From positions 123,878 through 187,877 of the forward strand of contig NZ_JAAFKD010000012.1 in NCBI RefSeq assembly GCF_013299165.1: 64,000 bases of DNA, written 5' to 3'. This document shows, one piece after another, positions 17,806-25,219 of this stretch (position 1 is the stretch's first letter; the number at the start of each line of letters is the position of its first letter). The position numbers and the translations under genes are program-made. The notes under the pieces were generated by a model, which saw nothing but the letters and a program-made list of their open reading frames with translations, had not been told where the DNA came from and searched no databases. The DNA is from Microcoleus sp. bin38.metabat.b11b12b14.051 (lineage in GTDB: Bacteria; Cyanobacteriota; Cyanobacteriia; Cyanobacteriales; Microcoleaceae).

Positions 17806-20109
17806 ATGCACGGTAGACAAAAACGGTTAGTACCAGCTAACAGAAGGCGATCGAGTGTTTTGCCCTGGATGTTGTCAGTCTCGATTTCGCCCATACTGGC
17901 GATGATCGTCCTGTGCTCAGTGTGGAATCAGCCGGGAAGAGCACAGCAGAGTAAGAGTAGCACAGACATCTTGCCTGTGGCATTTGGGGGAATCTTGCCT
18001 TTGGCATTTGGGGGCGGGCAAGATGCCCACCCCACACAGCAGTTAATTGATGGTGGCACAGGCATCTTGCCTGTGGCCCACAAGGGCGGGCTAGAAGCCC
18101 ACCCCACAAAGAAAAGCTCGATCGATAGTGGCACAGGCATCTTGCCTGTGGCCCACAAGGGCGGGCTAGAAGCCCACCCCACAAAGAAAAGCTCGATCGA
18201 TAGTGGCACAGGCATCTTGCCTGTGGCCAAGTCTGAGTTAAAACTAATGACTCAATCTATACCGCCAGTGGCCAGAATTAGACAAGGCCGCCAAGTTTCT
18301 CTCAACGGCCGAATTCTGCCGCTAGCTTGGACTCAGCAGCCCACAAATAACACATCTGCCAATTTCCGAACTTGGATTGCCGATGTTGGCTTAATGCAAT
18401 CTGCCGGAGTCGATTTGCTCAATACAGCCGATCGCACCAAACAACCGGTACAGTGGTTTTCCGTATCTTTAACTAATGCTCAAAGTTTGACAACCCGAAC
18501 CACAGGCTCGTATCGTTACTTAGATATTACCGACTTTGCTAAACTTGCCGGCTGGCAAATATCGATCGACAACAATATTCTCAAAATCACCTCCCAAGCT
18601 GCAAATGTCACCGGAATTCGGCAAGCAGCCAGAGAAACCGGCGATCGCATTGTTCTCGATCTCGATCGCGCCGCCCCGTGGCAAGTCAACATCGTCGATA
18701 CACCAACTCCATCGCCAACACCCGCACCGCGAGACACACCCGACGACCCCACAAAACCCGCTATCCCGCTGCAAATGGGTTCCCCAGCGCCAAACCTCGA
18801 AACACCAGACGACCCGACCAAACCCGCTCTCTCGCAGCCGCTAGCACCCGTACAGACGATCGCCAGTCAAGAATGGTCGATCGCGATCGATGCCAAAGTC
18901 GATCGCACTTTTGTCGATCGCGCTTTTGCGATCAGTCAACAATTGCGATCGTTCAAAATCGAACCTGCGGGGAATCAAACCAGAATCAAAGTACAAATTC
19001 CTTTAGGTTGGCGGCCGCAAGTTTTCAGCCTGGGAAATCCCAATCGATTAGTAATCGACATTCGGCCCGACTCATTAGTAGAAAAAGACATTGCTTGGGC
19101 GGCGGGAGTTCGATGGAGACAGCAGTATCAAAATTTAGGGACAGCTCGTTTTCCCGTATATTCCTTAGAAGTAAATCCGCGTCAATCCGGTATAAAAATT
19201 AGACCGCTGTTGAGCAATCCGCCGACCGAAAAAGGCACGGCACCTTTATTGCAAACAGCCGAAGTTTCGGGAACGGCTGCTGCAATTAACGCCGGATTTT
19301 TCAATCGCATCAATCGACTAGCTTTAGGAGCGATTCGGCGGGATACTAAATGGCTTTCCGGCCCGATTTTGAATCGCGGGGCGATCGCCTGGAACGACCG
19401 AGGAGAATTTGTCATTAACCGTTTGACTTTGCAAGAAACCTTGATAACTTCTGCGAACCAACGCTTATCTGTTTCCCAGTTAAATAGTGCCTACGTCGAA
19501 TCTGGAATCGGTCGCTACAATTCCGATTGGGGAGCGACTTATACTCCGTTTTCCGACGATGAAATAGTTGTAACCGTTGCGGGCGAGCGTGTTGTCAGCC
19601 AATCCCCCGGAGGTGCGCTGGGAAAAACCAATTTTCCAATTCCAGGGAACGGTTATATTTTAGCTTTGCGTTCCGATTTGTCCCCGGCATCTCAATTAGC
19701 TGCTGGCACTCTACTGCGTTTGGAAACTAACACAATTCCGGCGGATTTCAACCGTTTTCCGTACATTCTCGGTGGCGGGCCGGTGTTGGTACAAAACAGT
19801 CGAGTGGCTGTGGATGCGAAGGCGGAAGGGTTTAGCGATGCCTATGTTCGACAGACAGCGATTCGGAGTGCGATCGCACGAACTGCTGCGGGTAATTTGC
19901 TAATCGTAGCCGTCCACAACCGCGCGGGCGGGGCCGGCCCAAATTTCGCAGAACTGGCGCAGATATTGCAGCAAATGGGGGCTTTGGAGGCTTTAAACTT
20001 GGATGGGGGAAGTTCGACAAGTTTGTATTTGGGAGGCAGTTTGCTCGATCGCCCGCCGTCTACTGCTGCGAGAGTCCATAATGCGATCGGCATTTTCATC
20101 CAACCATAA
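17806..20109 (+). CDS. Secreted phosphodiester glycosidase family protein with repeat-encoded insert
   Basis: A 767-residue protein. The frame opens at 17755, but the ATG at 17806 gives a basic start followed by a signal sequence (about residues 20-46, ending GRAQQ). Residues 52-142 are encoded by an imperfect tandem repeat and read GTGILPVAHKGGLEAHPTKK several times. A region resembling the N-terminal AMIN or copper amine oxidase-like modules follows (about 200-310), then a proline-rich linker with DDPTKPA repeats. The NAGPA catalytic domain (about 450-767) has AAINAGFFNR, GGGPVLV and ALNLDGGSSTSLYLGG. It is probably exported and acts on cell-envelope or exopolysaccharide phosphodiesters; the substrate is unknown. 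A smaller relative lies at 4253-5155. Confidence 0.88.
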   Translation: MHGRQKRLVPANRRRSSVLPWMLSVSISPILAMIVLCSVWNQPGRAQQSKSSTDILPVAFGGILPLAFGGGQDAHPTQQLIDGGTGILPVAHKGGLEAHPTKKSSIDSGTGILPVAHKGGLEAHPTKKSSIDSGTGILPVAKSELKLMTQSIPPVARIRQGRQVSLNGRILPLAWTQQPTNNTSANFRTWIADVGLMQSAGVDLLNTADRTKQPVQWFSVSLTNAQSLTTRTTGSYRYLDITDFAKLAGWQISIDNNILKITSQAANVTGIRQAARETGDRIVLDLDRAAPWQVNIVDTPTPSPTPAPRDTPDDPTKPAIPLQMGSPAPNLETPDDPTKPALSQPLAPVQTIASQEWSIAIDAKVDRTFVDRAFAISQQLRSFKIEPAGNQTRIKVQIPLGWRPQVFSLGNPNRLVIDIRPDSLVEKDIAWAAGVRWRQQYQNLGTARFPVYSLEVNPRQSGIKIRPLLSNPPTEKGTAPLLQTAEVSGTAAAINAGFFNRINRLALGAIRRDTKWLSGPILNRGAIAWNDRGEFVINRLTLQETLITSANQRLSVSQLNSAYVESGIGRYNSDWGATYTPFSDDEIVVTVAGERVVSQSPGGALGKTNFPIPGNGYILALRSDLSPASQLAAGTLLRLETNTIPADFNRFPYILGGGPVLVQNSRVAVDAKAEGFSDAYVRQTAIRSAIARTAAGNLLIVAVHNRAGGAGPNFAELAQILQQMGALEALNLDGGSSTSLYLGGSLLDRPPSTAARVHNAIGIFIQP
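17961..18229. repeat. Dispersed repeat expanded inside the glycosidase coding sequence
   Basis: Three full in-frame units and two partial ones are built on GGCACAGGCATCTTGCCTGT, a small palindrome, followed by GGGCGGGCTAGAAGCCCACC. Two units are identical over about 75 bases. This palindrome type is of the kind usually seen between cyanobacterial genes. Confidence 0.9.
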
Positions 20110-20124
20110 ATCAATCCCAAAAAA

Positions 20125-20184
20125 GGTTCGTAGTGAGGACTTTAGTCCGCATCAAAGAAAGGACTAAAGTCCTCACTACGAACC
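20125..20184. repeat. TAGTGAGGACTTTAGTCC family hairpin
   Basis: Arms GTTCGTAGTGAGGACTTTAG and its complement enclose a short loop. It sits between two convergent genes whose stop codons are about 85 bases apart. It is the same family as at 24386, 47126, 61577 and 63763. Confidence 0.85.
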
Positions 20185-20193
20185 CGGACGATA

Positions 20194-21330
20194 TCAATCT
20201 GCCATCACAGATAATACATACTCTCCTTGATTTACCGACTGATTGGTGGAGACATCAAAAACGAAAACATCCGACTCAGCCGCAACTTCAACTACACTCG
20301 GAAGTTCCCAATTCTTGTGAAAACTGAGGATTTGATAAAGCCCATGGCCCTTTTTGACAATACTCCCCAATTGCACTCGATTTTGAATCATGCCGCCCGC
20401 CGGAGCATAATATTTTTTCACTGACTTTTTGGGAGTCAGATTTATTTCATGCGCCGCTGTTTCAGGGAGCGGAAATCCTGGGATTTTCAACATCCCTTTA
20501 CTGGCTAGGTAATTTTTGATTCCTCGCAAACCTTTGGCTACCGACTCGGGATTCATCTGCATTCCCGAACCTAATTCTAAAGTCCAAGCTTCTACATCAA
20601 AAACACCGATCGCACTTCCCAACTGAGTTAAACTCTTTTCCAGCGCCAGCCAAGGCTTGAGAAACGCCTCGTCAAAAGCATCGCCGTCGTACTCGTCCAT
20701 CAAGATTCCGCGATCGAGCAAAAAAGCCTTGGCGCTTTCCTCGCGAGAACTAAAACAGTAAACGTAATCGACAGCTTGATTCGTGGAACTGTGCAAATCC
20801 AACACGTAATCGGCATCGAGACACAAAGATTGTAGCTTGTACCGATAAATTTCGCTGTAAGGCCGGCAACTGGGAGCATTAATTTTTGCCAACTGTTTCG
20901 CAAAACTCAAAGCAATCTGTTTTCTGTAGTTAAATTTGATCGTATCAGCATCAAGATTGATATGAGATTTCGCAAAACCCTCAATATCTTCGCCCTCTTT
21001 TTCAAAATCCCAAAAAATCCGGTTCCAGTCTGCTCCGTCATAATGATTGTAGCGGCCAGGCGAGAAATGGTGCGATCGCTGGCTGACACCGACAGGATTG
21101 CAAACCGGTACCAGCAAAATTTCCCCAATTAACAGATTGCTGTCTTGGGACATCAAAAACTCAATTAATTGATGAATCACAGCATTGCCGCTAATTTCGG
21201 CGCCGTGGAGGTTAGACTGTATGTAAGCCTTTTTGCCGGGAACGGCACCTTGAAACTGATAAATTTGTAGCGAAAGCCGATCGCCCGAAGCAAGCTGCAC
21301 CACAGGAATAGTCGAAATAACAGGAATCAT
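20194..21330 (-). CDS. Succinylglutamate desuccinylase/aspartoacylase family (M14-like) metalloenzyme
   Basis: A 378-residue protein from the ATG at 21330 (MIPVISTIPVVQLASGDRL). The zinc-site pattern is visible: His and Glu in SNLHGAEISGNAV and a later His in LDLHSSTNQAVDYV. PVCNPVGV and NHYDGADWNR fit carboxypeptidase-like enzymes that cut N-acyl amino acids or terminal peptide bonds. No signal peptide is seen, so it is probably cytoplasmic. An open frame continues upstream to 21438 but only through GGGCAAACA tandem repeats, which would encode a CLPCLP run, so that extension is rejected. The substrate is not predictable from the neighbours. Confidence 0.85.
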   Translation of the reverse strand: MIPVISTIPVVQLASGDRLSLQIYQFQGAVPGKKAYIQSNLHGAEISGNAVIHQLIEFLMSQDSNLLIGEILLVPVCNPVGVSQRSHHFSPGRYNHYDGADWNRIFWDFEKEGEDIEGFAKSHINLDADTIKFNYRKQIALSFAKQLAKINAPSCRPYSEIYRYKLQSLCLDADYVLDLHSSTNQAVDYVYCFSSREESAKAFLLDRGILMDEYDGDAFDEAFLKPWLALEKSLTQLGSAIGVFDVEAWTLELGSGMQMNPESVAKGLRGIKNYLASKGMLKIPGFPLPETAAHEINLTPKKSVKKYYAPAGGMIQNRVQLGSIVKKGHGLYQILSFHKNWELPSVVEVAAESDVFVFDVSTNQSVNQGEYVLSVMAD

Positions 21331-21334
21331 AGAC

Positions 21335-21437
21335 TGGGGAATGGGGAATGGGGCATGGGGCATGGGGCATGGGGCATGGGGCAAACAGGGCAAACAGGGC
21401 AAACAGGGCAAACAGGGCAAACAGGGCAAACAGGGCA
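21335..21437. repeat. Tandem GGGGCAT and GGCAAACAG repeats
   Basis: About four copies of a GGGGCAT heptamer are followed by six copies of the nonamer GGCAAACAG (starting about 21382, spaced 9 bases). They lie in the promoter or leader region of the metalloenzyme gene. Repeat-number change here would alter leader length. Confidence 0.9.
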
Positions 21438-21642
21438 TTGGTAATGGGAATAATCATCCGCAAGTAGAAGCCCAAAGTAAAATTCTCCCTCTCTCCCCCT
21501 CTCCCCATCTCCCCATCTCCCGCTCTCTCTCTTTGTTCGAGTGCCGATTTGCGGGCGTTGGTCTAAAATCAATACAGTCCTCTGCTGCCTTGCTTTGGGC
21601 AAGATAGAAGCATACCTACCCTGAAACCTCATAATAATCCTT

Positions 21643-24384
21643 GTGTCAGAAACTTCCCAGAACCGCCCAGCGCTGGATCTGAAGACCATATTTCCATTCG
21701 AGCTAGATAACTTTCAGAGAGAGGCGATCGCCGCCCTCGATGCAGGCAAATCCGTTGTCGTGTGCGCTCCGACGGGCTCAGGGAAAACATTAATCGGCGA
21801 ATACGCCATCCATCAAGCACTCTCCCGGGGAAGGCGTGTCTTCTACACTACTCCCCTCAAAGCTCTCTCCAACCAAAAGCTGCGCGACTTCCGCAGTCAA
21901 TTTGGAGACGAGATGGTAGGTTTGCTCACCGGCGACATCTCCTTCAATCGAGATGCGCCGATTTTGGTGATGACTACCGAAATATTTCGGAATATGCTCT
22001 ACGGAACGCCCATTGGCGCTGTCGGTGCTTCCCTCACCGGAGTCGAAACCGTGGTGCTCGACGAGTGTCACTACATGAACGATCGCCAGCGCGGTACAGT
22101 TTGGGAAGAATCGATCATCTACTGTTCCAGCGAAATTCAACTGCTCGCTCTCTCAGCAACCGTCGCTAACAGCGCCCAACTCACAGACTGGATTAACAAA
22201 GTCCACGGGCCCACGCAGCTCGTCTACTCAGACTTTCGCCCAGTCCCGCTACAATTTCACTTCGCCAATCAAAAAGGCGTATTCCCCCTGCTAGACGAAA
22301 CCGGCAAAAGAGCTAATATCCGGTTAGTCCCCAAAAAGAAGCAGCAAAAAGCAGAAAGAGGTAGCATCCCTACTCCCAGTTTGGCCGATGTTTTGTCTCG
22401 GTTGGACGATCGAGATATGCTCCCAGCAATTTACTTCATCTTCAGCCGTCGCGGATGTGACCAAGCAGTTGCAGAAGTCAGCAATTTCTCCCTCGTTAAC
22501 GAAGCCGAAGCAGCCGAACTCAAACGCATCATTGACGATTTTTTACAGCGCAACCCAGAAGCAGAACGCTTCGGTCAAAAAGAAGCACTCTTAAAAGGCA
22601 TCGCCGCCCACCACGCAGGCATTTTACCCGCTTGGAAAGGCTTAGTAGAAGAACTCTTCGGTAGAGGTTTGATTAAAGTCGTATTTGCCACCGAAACCCT
22701 CGCAGCCGGGATTAATATGCCCGCCCGCACCACAGTCATTTCCACCCTGTCCAAGCGCACCGACAAGGGACACCGACTGCTAAACGCTTCAGAATTCCTG
22801 CAAATGGCCGGTCGGGCAGGTCGCCGGGGTATGGACGAGCTGGGGCACGTGGTCGCAGTTCAGACCCGCTTTGAAGGCGCAAAAGAAGCCTCTTATTTGG
22901 CAACAGCCAAGGCTGACCCCCTCGCCAGTCAGTTTACCCCCAGCTACGGCATGGTGCTGAATTTACTGCAAACTCACACTCTAGAAGAAGCTCAAGAGTT
23001 GGTAGAGCGCAGTTTTGGTCAATATCTATCAACTTTGTACTTGCAGCCGCAGCAAGCAGAATTAGACAAGTTGCAAGCAGAATTGGCAGTGCTCGAAGAG
23101 TCGCTCGCAGCCGGAGGTAATGTCTCTACCCTGGAAAAAGAACTCGCCCATTACGAAAAATTGCAGGGAAGGCTCAAAGAAGACAAACGTTTGCTGAAAA
23201 CTTTATTGCAGCAAGCAGAAGAAGCCCGAATTAAAGAGATGTCCGTGGCTGTGGCTTTTGCAGTCCTCGGTACGGTTCTGAGTCTGAAGGGTAAACACGT
23301 CCCGACAGCCAAACGATCGCACACAACCCCCGTTCCCGCCGTACTGGTTGCCAAAATCCCTGGTTCGGGCCAAGCACCAAATTTGGTGTGCTTGGGCAAA
23401 GATAACCGCTGGTATGTCGTCGCCATTAGCGATGTCGCCAGCCTGCACGCCCAAATGCCCCGCTTGAGCGTCGCAGATACCCTGAACCCGCCGCCGGAAA
23501 TGACCCTGAGACTCGGCCAGTGCCGCTTGGGAAGTGAAGAAACTATCGCAGTTGCTCAATCGATTCCAGAATTGCCCGCGCCGGAACCGAGCCCGGAGGC
23601 GATCGAGCAACTGCAAAAAATCGAGGCCCTAGAAGCTAAACTAGAAATTCACCCTGTTCTAGAATGGGGCAATCCCGGTACTTTGCTCAAGCGCCAGCGC
23701 CGCGGCGAAGAATTGAAAAAAGAAATCCGCAAAGCCGAACAAGACTTAGAAAAGCAGCGAGCTCGCTACTGGGAGCAATTTCTCAATTTAATTGACATCT
23801 TGCTCAATTTCGGTTGCTTGGAAAGAGTAGTTTCTCCAGATGTGAACCGAGATGAATCCTCCGACAGGTTGGTACCCACAATCTTGGGCCAAGCTTGCGC
23901 CGCCATTCGCGGCGATAACGAACTGTGGCTGGGTTTGTCCCTAATGTCTGCGGAATTTGACGAACTCGACCCCCACCACCTAGCTGCTGCTTGCGCGGCC
24001 TTGGTGACAGAAGTTTCCCGCCCTGATAGTTGGACTCACTACTCGCTGTCGCCGGAAGTTTTGGCACCTTTGGACAATCTGCAAAAAGGCCTCCGCCGCC
24101 GCTTGTTTCAAGTGCAGTACCGCCACGAAGCTGCCATCCCGATTTGGCTGGAACGCGATTTGGTAACTTTGGTGGAACAGTGGGCTCTGGGCGTGGAATG
24201 GTTGGAACTCATTAGCCATACCAGTCTGGATGAAGGCGATGTGGTGCGGATTTTGCGCCGGACTTTGGATTTCTTGTCTCAGATTCCTCATGTTCCTCAC
24301 GTGGCGGATTCTTTGCGCCGAAATGCTTGTCGGGCGATGCAGTTGATCGATCGATTCCCGGTAAACGAAGCCGCAACTCAGTAA
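21643..24384 (+). CDS. Ski2-like DEAD/DEAH-box RNA helicase with DSHCT domain
   Basis: A 913-residue superfamily 2 helicase. Motif I is APTGSGKT near residue 48, motif II is DECHYMND (a DEVH-like DECH box), motif III is ALSATVAN, and motif VI is QMAGRAGRRGMD. The C-terminal 200 residues match the DSHCT domain of Ski2/Mtr4-type helicases, and a coiled-coil arch of about residues 470-540 precedes it. Members unwind RNA to feed exonucleases. Cyanobacterial relatives are poorly studied, so a role in RNA turnover is inferred. The GTG at 21643 begins at the natural domain start. The last codons and stop (VNEAATQ-stop) are copied, with small changes, in the tandem array that follows. Confidence 0.92.
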   Translation: MSETSQNRPALDLKTIFPFELDNFQREAIAALDAGKSVVVCAPTGSGKTLIGEYAIHQALSRGRRVFYTTPLKALSNQKLRDFRSQFGDEMVGLLTGDISFNRDAPILVMTTEIFRNMLYGTPIGAVGASLTGVETVVLDECHYMNDRQRGTVWEESIIYCSSEIQLLALSATVANSAQLTDWINKVHGPTQLVYSDFRPVPLQFHFANQKGVFPLLDETGKRANIRLVPKKKQQKAERGSIPTPSLADVLSRLDDRDMLPAIYFIFSRRGCDQAVAEVSNFSLVNEAEAAELKRIIDDFLQRNPEAERFGQKEALLKGIAAHHAGILPAWKGLVEELFGRGLIKVVFATETLAAGINMPARTTVISTLSKRTDKGHRLLNASEFLQMAGRAGRRGMDELGHVVAVQTRFEGAKEASYLATAKADPLASQFTPSYGMVLNLLQTHTLEEAQELVERSFGQYLSTLYLQPQQAELDKLQAELAVLEESLAAGGNVSTLEKELAHYEKLQGRLKEDKRLLKTLLQQAEEARIKEMSVAVAFAVLGTVLSLKGKHVPTAKRSHTTPVPAVLVAKIPGSGQAPNLVCLGKDNRWYVVAISDVASLHAQMPRLSVADTLNPPPEMTLRLGQCRLGSEETIAVAQSIPELPAPEPSPEAIEQLQKIEALEAKLEIHPVLEWGNPGTLLKRQRRGEELKKEIRKAEQDLEKQRARYWEQFLNLIDILLNFGCLERVVSPDVNRDESSDRLVPTILGQACAAIRGDNELWLGLSLMSAEFDELDPHHLAAACAALVTEVSRPDSWTHYSLSPEVLAPLDNLQKGLRRRLFQVQYRHEAAIPIWLERDLVTLVEQWALGVEWLELISHTSLDEGDVVRILRRTLDFLSQIPHVPHVADSLRRNACRAMQLIDRFPVNEAATQ

Positions 24385-25039
24385 GGTTTGTAGTGAGGAC
24401 TTTAGTCCTTCTTAAATGCGGACTGAAGTCCTCACTACAAACCTGGTAAACGAAGCTGCAACTCAGTAAAGTTTGTAGTGAGGACTTTAGTCCTTCTTAA
24501 ATGCGGACTGAAGTCCTCACTACAAACCTGGTAAACGAAGCTGCAACTCAGTAAAGTTTGTAGTGAGGACTTTAGTCCTTCTTAAATGCGGATTGAAGTC
24601 CTCACTACAAACCTGGTAAACGAAGCTGCAACTCAGTAAAGTTTGTAGTGAGGACTTTAGTCCTTCTTAAATGCGGATTGAAGTCCTCACTACAAACCTG
24701 GTAAACGAAGCTGCAACTCAGTAAAGTTTGTAGTGAGGACTTTAGTCCTTCTTAAATGCGGACTGAAGTCCTCACTACAAACCTGGTAAACGAAGCTGCA
24801 ACTCAGTAAAGTTTGTAGTGAGGACTTTAGTCCTTCTTAAATGCGGACTGAAGTCCTCACTACAAACCTGGAAAACGAAGCTGCAACTCAGTAAAGTTTG
24901 TAGTGAGGACTTTAGTCCTTCTTAAATGCGGACTGAAGTCCTCACTACAAACCTGGTAAACGAAGCTGCAACTCAGTAAAGTTTGTAGTGAGGACTTTAG
25001 TCCTTCTTAAATGCGGACTGAAGTCCTCACTACAAACCT
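24361..25039. repeat. 85-bp tandem array copying the 3' end of the helicase gene
   Basis: Eight hairpin units begin at 24386, 24471, 24556, 24641, 24726, 24811, 24896 and 24981, an exact 85-base period. Each has the arms TTTGTAGTGAGGACTTTAGT and complement around a CTTCTTAAATGC loop. The 25-base linker GGTAAACGAAGCTGCAACTC plus AGTAA corresponds to the last codons and stop of the helicase, with one silent C-to-T change in all copies. A few point differences separate units (GGATTG for GGACTG, GAAAACG for GTAAACG). Confidence 0.95.
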
Positions 25040-25219
25040 GTTTTAATTCTGGTTGTTCGATCGCACATTATATGACTTTGGGAGAAGATTAGCGATCGAA
25101 TTCGCTCCCATGGCAAGCGTCGTAGTGCATTTTTCTGATTCAGGTTGCAGGCAAAGATCGATCGCTCGAAATTGTTATAGAAATTTTATTAATTGGTGTG
25201 GTGGGTAATTCTCGTGTCA

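Noticed and set aside
21331..21438. N-terminal extension of the aspartoacylase-like protein with CLPCLP repeats
   Set aside because: It is encoded only by a tandem nonamer in the intergenic region; the family domain begins at the ATG at 21330.
24361..25039. CRISPR array
   Set aside because: The units are identical hairpin-plus-linker tandem copies with no variable spacers, and no cas gene is present.
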